Shown: piece by piece, positions 1 to 6,206 of the stretch | Position numbering within the stretch: position 1 is the stretch's first letter | Layout of the letters: each line of letters starts with the position of its first letter | NCBI GenBank assembly: GCA_011525185.1 | Contig: WTIQ01000067.1 | Location: 1-9,462 of the forward strand | Length of the DNA: 9,462 nt | From: Paracoccaceae bacterium | GTDB lineage: Bacteria > Pseudomonadota > Alphaproteobacteria > Rhodobacterales > Rhodobacteraceae | Direction of reading: 5' to 3' | Position numbers and translations under genes: made by a program | Notes under the pieces: model-generated | Databases searched by the model: none | Told to the model about the DNA's origin: nothing | Seen by the model: only the letters and a program-made list of their open reading frames with translations

Positions 1-858
1 GTCTTTGTAGTGAGGGGCGTAACGCTCCATAAAGCGCTCTCCCTCTGAGTTGGTCAGGTAGCCCCCTTCCCCTCTTGCGCCCTCGGTGATCAAACAGCCC
101 GAACCATAGATGCCAGTTGGGTGAAACTGAACAAACTCCATGTCCTGCAAGGGCAGACCAGCGCGCGCCACCATGCCGCCGCCGTCTCCTGTACAGGTAT
201 GTGCCGACGTGGCGCTAAAATAGGCACGCCCGTAGCCACCTGTTGCCAGCACCACCATTTTTGCATTGAAGAGATGCATGCTTCCATCATCTAATTTCCA
301 GCACAGCACGCCCTTACAGACCCCATCATCGGACATGATGAGATCGATCGCAAAGTACTCGACGTAGAACTCTGCATTATTCTTCAACGATTGACCGTAA
401 AGCGTGTGCAAAATGGCATGACCAGTCCGGTCAGCAGCGGCACAGGTGCGTTGTACGGCGGGGCCTTCGCCAAATTGGGTTGTATGCCCTCCGAAGGGAC
501 GTTGATAGATTTTGCCCTCTTCGGTACGCGAGAACGGAACACCGTAGTGCTCTAGCTCGTAGACGGCTTTTGGCGCTTCCCGTGCCAAATATTCCATTGC
601 ATCTGTATCACCAAGCCAGTCGGAGCCCTTGACTGTGTCATACATGTGCCACTGCCAATGATCTGGGCCCATATTTGCAAGCGAGGCTGCAATCCCCCCC
701 TGAGCTGCGACCGTATGCGAACGAGTGGGAAAAACCTTGGTGACGCAAGCGGTTCTTAACCCCTGCTCTGCCATGCCAAGCGTGGCCCGCAATCCAGCGC
801 CCCCCGCCCCGATAACAACCACATCATAGTCATGCGTCTCATATTCATACGCGCTCAT
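1..858 (-). CDS. sdhA: Succinate dehydrogenase flavoprotein subunit, 5' part (runs off window)
   Basis: This is the N-terminal 286 residues of the roughly 600-residue flavoprotein of complex II, which oxidises succinate to fumarate and passes electrons to the iron-sulfur subunit. The ATG is at 858-856 and the frame stays open to base 1, so the 3' half lies outside the window. Visible family marks are the FAD dinucleotide fold GAGGAG (residues 17-22), the SHTVAAQGG segment whose His48 should carry the covalent FAD, HPTG at 246-249, and TEGARGEGG at 258-266. By alignment to E. coli SdhA, His246, Thr258 and Glu259 are substrate-site residues. An AGAGG ribosome site overlaps the sdhD stop and sits 9 nt before the ATG, so translation is probably coupled to sdhD. 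The absent sdhB is expected just beyond the left edge. Confidence 0.97.
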   Translation of the reverse strand, partial: MSAYEYETHDYDVVVIGAGGAGLRATLGMAEQGLRTACVTKVFPTRSHTVAAQGGIAASLANMGPDHWQWHMYDTVKGSDWLGDTDAMEYLAREAPKAVYELEHYGVPFSRTEEGKIYQRPFGGHTTQFGEGPAVQRTCAAADRTGHAILHTLYGQSLKNNAEFYVEYFAIDLIMSDDGVCKGVLCWKLDDGSMHLFNAKMVVLATGGYGRAYFSATSAHTCTGDGGGMVARAGLPLQDMEFVQFHPTGIYGSGCLITEGARGEGGYLTNSEGERFMERYAPHYKD

Positions 859-871
859 CGCACATCACCTC

Positions 872-1243
872 TCACAAAGCCAATTTTGCTAGGGCAAAGA
901 GCCCCATCGCCATCAAGGCATAGGAGACACAAACAACGGCAATCAGTGCCAGTTTCTGTGCCGTTCCATGAACATAGTCTTCTATCAGGACAGTTGCGCC
1001 AGATTTAAAGTGGGAAAATCCAACGATGACCGTCAAGGCCGCGACGAGAGCTGGAAAGGGTCTGGCAAAATACGCAACAACATCGCTATGACTGCTGCCG
1101 ATAATGCTTCCAAATGTAAAAACAAAAAGAGGCATTAAGATCAAAAGCGCGACGGAAGAAACCTTCATTTGCCAAAAATGTTCGGTCCCCGTCTTGGCGC
1201 TCCCCATACCAACAGCCCGTTTATAATCGGTCACAAACTTCAT
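872..1243 (-). CDS. sdhD: Succinate dehydrogenase membrane anchor subunit D
   Basis: This 123-residue protein is a small membrane anchor of complex II that helps bind heme b and ubiquinone. Three hydrophobic segments are visible, at about 28-49, 58-77 and 97-120. Between the second and third lies the diagnostic H-x3-G-x6-DY pattern: His78 is the likely heme ligand, and Asp89-Tyr90 correspond to the quinone-site Asp-Tyr pair of E. coli SdhD. The N-terminal stretch, which includes GMGSAKTGTEHFW, is typical of alphaproteobacterial SdhD. It begins 12 nt after the sdhC stop, with a GAGAG ribosome site, and ends 13 nt before sdhA, so it is the second gene of an sdhCDA(B) operon. The family varies widely in sequence, and the call rests on these motifs plus position. 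Confidence 0.95.
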   Translation of the reverse strand: MKFVTDYKRAVGMGSAKTGTEHFWQMKVSSVALLILMPLFVFTFGSIIGSSHSDVVAYFARPFPALVAALTVIVGFSHFKSGATVLIEDYVHGTAQKLALIAVVCVSYALMAMGLFALAKLAL

Positions 1244-1255
1244 GAATGCACTCTC

Positions 1256-1639
1256 TTACAAAATTATCACAGTGATGAAGGTCAAGACAAACGACCCGAT
1301 GACGACGCCCCAACCCAATTTGTAGGCTGTTTCTAGCTCCAGTCCAATGGCATTGTCCCAAATCAGATGCCGCACACCGCCCAAAGTGTGATACCACAAC
1401 GCCCAAATCGAGCCGAGCATGATCAGCTTTCCGAACACGCTTGTCAAAATTCTATCCACCAAGGCGAAATATTCCGCAGAGGTTGCGGCGGCAAAGAGCC
1501 ACCACACACAGAGCACGGCTCCAACGATCAAGGCATTTCCCGTGATCCGCACGAGGATTGACGTTACAGACGTAAGCTGCGGTCGGTATATGGAGAGATG
1601 AGGAGAGAGAGGACGATTGTCCCGTTGAGTGTCCGACAT
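1256..1639 (-). CDS. sdhC: Succinate dehydrogenase cytochrome b556 subunit
   Basis: This 127-residue heme-b membrane anchor of complex II is the first gene of the sdh operon. Two signature blocks are present. SIYRP (16-20) is followed by Ser27 and Arg31, which match the ubiquinone-site residues of E. coli SdhC. The block YHTLGGVRHLIWD (83-95) contains His84, the expected axial heme ligand. Three hydrophobic segments lie at about 28-50, 66-86 and 107-127. The frame is open upstream to an earlier ATG at 1669. I prefer the ATG at 1639 because GAAGGG lies about 6 nt before it and the protein then begins MSDTQRDNRPLSPHLSIYRP, as family members do. About 130 nt separate this start from the paired GTGATCAC operators. 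Confidence 0.96.
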   Translation of the reverse strand: MSDTQRDNRPLSPHLSIYRPQLTSVTSILVRITGNALIVGAVLCVWWLFAAATSAEYFALVDRILTSVFGKLIMLGSIWALWYHTLGGVRHLIWDNAIGLELETAYKLGWGVVIGSFVLTFITVIIL

Positions 1640-1703
1640 GTATTTCCCTTCGCTTGCTTTAAAGGTCACTGTTCGGTGTTACGCTTTGGCACTGACATCT
1701 ACC

Positions 1704-1732
1704 CTAAAACGAAAACTGAAGCAGCAAGTCAA
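1704..1732 (-). promoter_or_regulatory. Candidate sdhCDAB promoter
   Basis: Read on the minus strand, TTGACT (1732-1727) is followed after 17 bp by TTTTAG (1709-1704). The -35 element is close to the alphaproteobacterial TTGAC consensus, while the -10 element is poor. If correct, transcription would start near 1697, leaving a leader of roughly 60 nt before the sdhC ATG. The two GTGATCAC operators would then be centred near -75 and -96, a position usual for an activator rather than a blocking repressor. This is inference from sequence only. Confidence 0.35.
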
Positions 1733-1765
1733 GGCAATTACAGAGATTTGCGGCAAAATGGACAA

Positions 1766-1798
1766 ATGTGATCACGAGAATTTAAGTCGTGATCACAT
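1766..1798. promoter_or_regulatory. Paired GTGATCAC operator upstream of sdhC
   Basis: A perfect 12-bp inverted repeat, ATGTGATCACGA (1766-1777) and TCGTGATCACAT (1787-1798), is separated by 9 bp. Each arm itself contains the palindrome GTGATCAC, at 1768-1775 and 1789-1796, with centres exactly 21 bp apart (two helical turns). The same pair at the same 21-bp spacing occurs upstream of sucC. The distal arm covers the TGA stop of the upstream DUF4344 gene. This is best read as two adjacent dimer sites for one regulator. The AT-rich stem and poor T-run on the minus strand argue against a terminator. The regulator is not identified here; a GntR-family TCA activator (AkgR) known from Rhodobacter sphaeroides is a reasonable candidate. 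Confidence 0.75.
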
Positions 1799-2506
1799 AT
1801 TTTTAAATTGCCGCCGTAGGTGATCTTCAAACTCAGTGCAGAGGATTATACTGGTTTCATTTGGATCATAAAAGGCATTCGCCTCACCGCAGGCCTCTAG
1901 AAAAACCCGCACGGGACTTGGAAACCCAATTTTACCCTTTAGATAGGCCAGTTCCTCCTTAATGACACTTTGAATAAGGCCCTCACCTGATCCATCAAAC
2001 TCCAGATAGCCTTTCAAGTTTTCCATTTCATCAAGGACAGGACCCCAACTGTCATAGGCCAGTTGAAATTCTTCCTCACAGCTTTCACCCCGCTCGGGAG
2101 GAAGATTAAGCTCTTGAGCCAGCTCTAAACGTTCGTCTGGGTTTGCACCGTAGAACAGACAAACTAAATTGTAATATCGTTGTTCGTCGGGTCCATGCAC
2201 ATCCCAAAACGCAGGTTTGCCCACATCTTCGGCTTCAGCCAAAAAGCCAAAGGCGGCCTGTTTGGCAATCTCTTGTGCACTGTCTTCTTCGAAATATTCA
2301 TCGATGAGCAGGATCGAGAGCACATCAGCGGCATCTTCTTCCTGACCAAAAATGGGCAGTCGCATGACGTCAATAATGGCATGTTCCAATTCATGATAAA
2401 ATACAGAGACAATTTTGGCATGAATAAAATCGTCTTCTGCTGCCTCAGCCAGCGCCGCTCCAACCGACAGCCACATCGATCCTAAGCATAAGAAGAAGAA
2501 TTTCAT
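1793..2506 (-). CDS. Exported DUF4344-family putative zinc metallopeptidase
   Basis: This 237-residue protein resembles the DUF4344 family, whose function is not established. A signal peptide is clear: MKFFF, a hydrophobic core, then a cleavage-like A-L-A at 18-20, so the mature protein is probably periplasmic or secreted. HELEH at 38-42 fits the HExxH zinc-peptidase motif. The following LPIFGQEEDAAD (50-61) is the other family signature and may supply a further acidic metal ligand. The mature part is very acidic and has several cysteines (in LVCLF, ESCEE, EACGE, ILCTE) that could form disulfides. The start at 2506 is preferred over an upstream in-frame alternative at 2536 because it begins the signal peptide and has AGGG just upstream, overlapping the TAG of the mch-like gene. 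It is the last gene of the five-gene unit. Activity and substrate are unknown. Confidence 0.85.
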   Translation of the reverse strand: MKFFFLCLGSMWLSVGAALAEAAEDDFIHAKIVSVFYHELEHAIIDVMRLPIFGQEEDAADVLSILLIDEYFEEDSAQEIAKQAAFGFLAEAEDVGKPAFWDVHGPDEQRYYNLVCLFYGANPDERLELAQELNLPPERGESCEEEFQLAYDSWGPVLDEMENLKGYLEFDGSGEGLIQSVIKEELAYLKGKIGFPSPVRVFLEACGEANAFYDPNETSIILCTEFEDHLRRQFKNM

Positions 2507-2514
2507 AGTGCACC

Positions 2515-3546
2515 CTATCTGGGCATCAAGGCCCAATAATCCATGTCTAATAAAACCTCGGGTTTATATTTTCCATTCTCATCACGCACATCATGGCCGT
2601 CAAGCCCGCTATGGGCAACCAAGCGTAAACGGAGTGCTCCAACAGAGGGATTCTTGGTTTCAGACATATCAAGCACCTCAGAATACGCACGAATTGTCGT
2701 TCCCGCAAAACAAGGGTTGGCATGGGTGCCAGCATTCAAACCAACAATCATCTGTGCGTTCGCAAGACCATTGAAGCTCAGCGCACGCGCCATTGAGATG
2801 ACGTGACCACCATAAACCAAGCGCCGCGCATCAGGACGCTGGGACACGTCAAAGTGCACTTTCGATGTATTCTGCCATAACCGTGTCGCAAGGATGTGCT
2901 CGCTATCATCCACGGTGACGCCATCAACGTGATCTATAATCTCACCGACGTTATAATCCCCCCATCGATGTGGCTCACCAATTCGCTTGAAATCATATGA
3001 CGCAAAACACAGGTGTTGAGGCAAAACCAAATCACTTGGATCAATCACTTTTGGCAAGGGTGGAATCACTGTTTCAGGTGCCGCAGCATCTAAATCTCGC
3101 TTGCGCACCATGACCCAGCGAACATAGTCCATAACCGCTTCGTCGTTTTGGTTCTTTCCCTCTGTATGCACATACACAACACCAGATTTACCATTAGAAT
3201 TTTGCTTTAAACCTATCACCTTAGACGTCGAACTTAAGGTATCACCCGCATAGACAGGCCGATGCCAGCGCCCCATCGCATAGCCTAGGTTCGCAATGGC
3301 ATTTAACGACACATCAGGGACCGTTTTGCCGAAAATGATATGAAACGCGATAAGATCATCAAGCGGTGATTTTTTAAACCCACACGCACGTGCAAATTCG
3401 TCGGAGGAATAGAGCGCATGGCGCACAGGATAGAGCGCGTGATAAAGTGCCCGCTCACCCTCTCCAACAGTTCTTGGGACAGCGTGTTCAAGCACCATGC
3501 CCATTGAATAATCTTCAAAAAAGCGGCCCAAATTGGTTTTGGTCAT
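2515..3546 (-). CDS. mch: Mesaconyl-CoA hydratase (beta-methylmalyl-CoA dehydratase), MaoC/hot-dog fold
   Basis: This 343-residue double hot-dog protein matches the length and layout of the Rhodobacter enzyme that interconverts mesaconyl-C1-CoA and beta-methylmalyl-CoA in the ethylmalonyl-CoA pathway. The N-terminal half starts GRFFEDYSMG and carries NLGYAMGRWHRPVYAGDTL (86-104), a MaoC-type core. The C-terminal half holds QNTSKVHFD (225-233), whose Asn226 and His231 are plausible hydratase active-site residues, and RLVYGGHVISMARAL soon after. It starts 3 nt after the DUF1737 stop; a GGAG site lies inside the last codons of that gene, 11 nt from the ATG. The neighbouring CoA ester lyase of the malyl/methylmalyl type supports the assignment. 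A less specific MaoC dehydratase function cannot be excluded from sequence alone. Confidence 0.9.
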   Translation of the reverse strand: MTKTNLGRFFEDYSMGMVLEHAVPRTVGEGERALYHALYPVRHALYSSDEFARACGFKKSPLDDLIAFHIIFGKTVPDVSLNAIANLGYAMGRWHRPVYAGDTLSSTSKVIGLKQNSNGKSGVVYVHTEGKNQNDEAVMDYVRWVMVRKRDLDAAAPETVIPPLPKVIDPSDLVLPQHLCFASYDFKRIGEPHRWGDYNVGEIIDHVDGVTVDDSEHILATRLWQNTSKVHFDVSQRPDARRLVYGGHVISMARALSFNGLANAQMIVGLNAGTHANPCFAGTTIRAYSEVLDMSETKNPSVGALRLRLVAHSGLDGHDVRDENGKYKPEVLLDMDYWALMPR

Positions 3547-3549
3547 AAT

Positions 3550-3756
3550 TTATTGATCTCCAAGCTTCATCGCTTTTGAATAAGGGGCCTCGACTTTTTT
3601 AATGACGGCCTGACCGCAACGAAGCTTGTTTTCAGCAGCGTCAAATGTGTAAGTGGGACTGCCATAGAGCTCCCAGCCCTTGCTCAGTGCCTCACTGACT
3701 TTATGACAGAAATCAGAGTTATCATCGCCCGTCAAAAATCGATAAAGGTCACTCAT
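3550..3756 (-). CDS. Small DUF1737-family protein
   Basis: This 68-residue cytosolic protein has no known function. It starts MSDLYRFLTGDDNSDFCHKV, continues with GWELYGSPTYTFD (residues about 29-41), and has CGQAVIKK near the C-terminus. The segment with SEALSKGWELYGSP is the hallmark of the small DUF1737 domain. The frame is open further upstream to 3882, but the ATG at 3756 is clearly the start: it has a strong purine-rich GGAGGGGAGGG site immediately before it and forms an ATGA overlap with the NnrU stop, so translation is likely coupled. It lies between NnrU and the mch-like hydratase in a compact operon. No catalytic residues can be assigned. Confidence 0.85.
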   Translation of the reverse strand: MSDLYRFLTGDDNSDFCHKVSEALSKGWELYGSPTYTFDAAENKLRCGQAVIKKVEAPYSKAMKLGDQ

Positions 3757-4313
3757 CCCTCCCCTCCGAAAGGATACACTCCAAGCACGAGATGACCTGC
3801 CGTCATCACCGCAAAAAAGCCGACGGATGCCAGAAGGAAGCGCCAATCGCGATCCGTATCGGTAATAACGGGCTTTTCCCACGTTTCAGCTTTGTTAATT
3901 GCGATCACAGTCCAGACGGCCCAGCCGAGCATGGCGCCAAACAATACGATAGAGGCGAGATCTCCATTTACGAGAAGATGCGCCAGCGCCCATGTCTTGA
4001 CCGCAGTCAGCATAGGGTGGCGCATTTTTCCGCTCATACGGCCCTTGCTCACAGACATCGCCAAAAGCACCACCGCAAGGAGCATCAACAAATTATTGAG
4101 ATGCGTGAAAAATTCAGGTGGCGACCAAATGCCGATGAATGGGGCTGACCGATATCCAATAATCATCAAGACCAGTCCCGCGAGAATACCGAGGGCCACG
4201 AGCCCCTTCCCCTTATCACCCAGCGCCGCGCGACGATCAGGCGCAAATCTTTTGAATGCATGCGCTCCAATCCAAAGAGCAATTCCAGCAATGAGTATAA
4301 GCATGAGCTTCAT
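3753..4313 (-). CDS. NnrU-family integral membrane protein
   Basis: This protein of 186 residues has about five hydrophobic segments (near 3-19, 37-53, 74-86, 120-140 and 159-178). MRHPMLTAVKTWALAHLL at about 98-115, followed by VNGDLASIVLFG, is the diagnostic NnrU block. NnrU was named from a gene linked to nitric-oxide/nitrite metabolism, and the family is related to the plant zeta-carotene isomerase Z-ISO, where histidines bind heme. Here no denitrification or carotenoid genes are in sight, so the role is open. The annotated ATG at 4313 has AAGGA directly against it. An in-frame ATG at 4304 (three residues later) has 9 nt of spacing and may be the true start. The stop overlaps the DUF1737 ATG by 4 nt. 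Confidence 0.88.
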   Translation of the reverse strand: MKLMLILIAGIALWIGAHAFKRFAPDRRAALGDKGKGLVALGILAGLVLMIIGYRSAPFIGIWSPPEFFTHLNNLLMLLAVVLLAMSVSKGRMSGKMRHPMLTAVKTWALAHLLVNGDLASIVLFGAMLGWAVWTVIAINKAETWEKPVITDTDRDWRFLLASVGFFAVMTAGHLVLGVYPFGGEG

Positions 4314-4318
4314 TCCTT

Positions 4319-5176
4319 CTATGATGCGGCTGCATTGATCATTTCAGCCAGTTTTATCAATCGCCTTGCACTTGCGACATGTAAATTCTCGACAATATGG
4401 CCATCAACCACGGCAACACCTTGCCCCGTGCGCTCTATTTCGTCAAAGGCTTCGATTTGACGACGTGCGAGTTCAATGGCATCCGTTGACGGCGCAAAGA
4501 TCGCATTCGTTATCGCAAGTTGCGCGGGGTGAATGAGCGATTTACCGTCATATCCAAGGGCAAGACCCTGTTCGCATTCCAGACGCAAGCCCTCTTGATC
4601 GTTAAATTTGTTGTAAACTCCGTCAATGGCGACAAGACCCGCACTTCGGGCGGCCATGACAATTGTTTGTAATCCCATTTGAAGAGCAGATCGGTTCTGA
4701 TCGCATGCACACCCCAATTCGCTTGCAAGATCGTTGGTCCCTGCAACGCATCCCTGTAACCGATTATGTGACACGATAGAGGCCGCATTCAGGATCCCTT
4801 GGCAGGTTTCCATCATCGCCCAGAGCGGCACGTTTTCCCCCACAATTTCTACTAAGGCGTCTAAATCATCGGGCGTGTTCACCTTGGGCAAAAGCACCGC
4901 ATCTGCACCAGACTGCGCAACCAGTTGCGCATCCTCTCGGCCCCACTCTGTGTCCAACCCATTGATCCGAATGATTTTATAACGTGTACCGTAGTCATGG
5001 ATATCTAACGCGTGCACCAAAGCCTTGCGTGCTTCAACTTTGGCTTCTGGCGTCACAGCATCCTCAAGGTCAAAAATAAGCGCATCAGCTGGCAATTGAG
5101 TCGCTTTTTCCAAAATTCGCGCTTTAGACGCTGGAATATAAAGGACGGATCGCAAAGGACGAGCAAGCTGCTCCAT
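4319..5176 (-). CDS. mcl2: CoA ester lyase family, probable (3S)-malyl-CoA thioesterase
   Basis: This 285-residue TIM-barrel protein belongs to the CitE/malyl-CoA lyase superfamily. Conserved features are RSVLYIPAS (9-17), DLEDAV (36-41), the CoA/carboxylate Arg70 in RING, Lys98 in LLPKV, Glu123 in MMET and Asp149 in GTNDL; the last two are the expected Mg2+ ligands. In Rhodobacter sphaeroides two paralogues are known: Mcl1 (malyl-CoA/beta-methylmalyl-CoA lyase, longer) and Mcl2 ((3S)-malyl-CoA thioesterase, about this length), which hydrolyses malyl-CoA to malate so that acetyl-CoA plus glyoxylate can yield malate. Length and the mch/mdh/sdh neighbourhood favour Mcl2; lyase activity cannot be ruled out. 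GAGGAG lies about 6 nt before the ATG. It is the first gene of the five-gene unit, 5 nt upstream of NnrU. Confidence 0.85.
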   Translation of the reverse strand: MEQLARPLRSVLYIPASKARILEKATQLPADALIFDLEDAVTPEAKVEARKALVHALDIHDYGTRYKIIRINGLDTEWGREDAQLVAQSGADAVLLPKVNTPDDLDALVEIVGENVPLWAMMETCQGILNAASIVSHNRLQGCVAGTNDLASELGCACDQNRSALQMGLQTIVMAARSAGLVAIDGVYNKFNDQEGLRLECEQGLALGYDGKSLIHPAQLAITNAIFAPSTDAIELARRQIEAFDEIERTGQGVAVVDGHIVENLHVASARRLIKLAEMINAAAS

Positions 5177-5206
5177 ATGGCTCCTCTTCTCATGTTGGCA
5201 GTGGGT

Positions 5207-5235
5207 CTTAGGCCATTTTCACCACTAAGTTTCAA
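5207..5235 (-). promoter_or_regulatory. Weak candidate promoter for the mcl2-led operon
   Basis: The 102-nt gap between the permease stop and the mcl2-like ATG must carry any dedicated promoter. On the minus strand TTGAAA (5235-5230) is followed after 17 bp by CCTAAG (5212-5207), a poor -10 element. No GTGATCAC operator is present, and I see no obvious terminator for the permease gene either, so read-through from it is possible. Confidence 0.2.
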
Positions 5236-5278
5236 CCCATATTCGACATCAGGATCTCTCAGACTTTAGACCTATGCT

Positions 5279-6058
5279 CTAAGAGCCAGAGATGGACACA
5301 CTAATCAAACGCAGGCCTGTGCACAGCAAAAGCCCGTAGGTCAGCGCAAAGAAAACGCGCTCTGAGATCAGAAAATGCCACTTCACCCCGAGATATACGC
5401 CAATCAAGGCAAAAGGGGCAAAGAGAAGACTGAGGGACAGTGTTTCCAAAGAAAACAGCCCAAGAAAAGCATAAGGCACCGCCTTAGCGATATTGATAAT
5501 CCAAAAGACAATCACTGTGGTTGCCTGATATTCGGTTTTATTGGGACGTTGCGAGAGGAGATAAACAGCCGCGGCAGGTCCACCAGCGTGGCTGACAAAG
5601 CTCGTAAATCCCGCCAAAGCGCCAAGTCCCATGCCCCAATGTTTTGAAAGCGCGCTTCTGTGTAGGGCATGCTTTTTGAGCTGCGGCAGAGTTTGCCAGA
5701 GCACAAAAGCCAGACAAATTGCCCCAATCACAAAGAGTAGGTTATTTGCATTCGTCATCTGAAAGAGCAGCACACCCAAGATGACCCCAGGAACCGCCCC
5801 CAAGCATAAGACACGGGTTTCAATGGCCATCCAGCGCCTCCAATAGGGCTTGAGACTCCCGATATCCATCACCATCAAAAGGGGGAGCATCAAGCTCATC
5901 GCGGCCATTGGCTCGATGAAAGAGGCCAGCAACGCAGCGGGGACAAAGGCAGCTGCAGAGCCAAAACCGCCTTTCGAAATTCCCGAAAACGTCACTCCAA
6001 ACGCAAAAACTGCGAATAAAATCGGATCAGATAGCGGATCAAAAGAGACCAAATTCAT
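5279..6058 (-). CDS. TauE/SafE-family membrane permease (sulfite/organic anion exporter type)
   Basis: This 259-residue polytopic protein has about eight hydrophobic segments. It carries the two related half-signatures of the TauE/SafE (DUF81) family: GISKGGFG at 26-33 and GFTSFVSHAGGP at 150-161, each leading into a membrane helix, which reflects the internal duplication. Family members move sulfite, sulfoacetate or other small organic anions, usually outward; the substrate here is not deducible. The frame is open to a TTG at 6133, but the first ATG at 6058 gives a protein beginning just before the first helix, as usual for the family; its ribosome site is weak. It is divergent from mdh and same-stranded with the mcl2 unit, 102 nt away. 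No sulfur or taurine genes are nearby. Confidence 0.88.
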   Translation of the reverse strand: MNLVSFDPLSDPILFAVFAFGVTFSGISKGGFGSAAAFVPAALLASFIEPMAAMSLMLPLLMVMDIGSLKPYWRRWMAIETRVLCLGAVPGVILGVLLFQMTNANNLLFVIGAICLAFVLWQTLPQLKKHALHRSALSKHWGMGLGALAGFTSFVSHAGGPAAAVYLLSQRPNKTEYQATTVIVFWIINIAKAVPYAFLGLFSLETLSLSLLFAPFALIGVYLGVKWHFLISERVFFALTYGLLLCTGLRLISVSISGS

Positions 6059-6206
6059 GCAATAAAATCCATTGATTAACGCCAAATATGCAGTTTCTAG
6101 CGCCGTGCAAAGCACGCTGTCGGTTCCAAGCAAGACGACTGTTCTCTTGCCTAATCAGTCAGAAAAGTCTAGGCCACGTCCGGACTTTATTTAATGGAAG
6201 CAAATC
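6059..6206. promoter_or_regulatory. Divergent intergenic region between permease and mdh
   Basis: This 148-nt gap should hold both the permease promoter (minus) and the mdh promoter (plus). I see no convincing -35/-10 pair in either direction. Two small palindromes are present: CGTGC-AAA-GCACG (6104-6116) and GTCCGGAC (6178-6185). The GTGATCAC operator found at sdh and suc is absent. A good ribosome site, GGAAG at 6196-6200, serves mdh. Confidence 0.4.

Noticed and set aside
1766..1798. Inverted repeat as a rho-independent terminator for the DUF4344 gene
   Set aside because: The stem is AT-rich, the minus-strand flank has no good T-run, the stop codon is inside the arm, and the same cores at identical 21-bp spacing occur upstream of sucC, where nothing needs terminating.
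3753..3882. Longer DUF1737 protein starting at 3882
   Set aside because: The extra N-terminal residues are the NnrU gene read in another frame. The ATG at 3756 has a strong ribosome site and matches the start of the family.
6059..6133. Longer permease starting from a TTG at 6133
   Set aside because: It needs a rare start codon and adds residues not typical of the family; the ATG at 6058 lies just before the first membrane helix.
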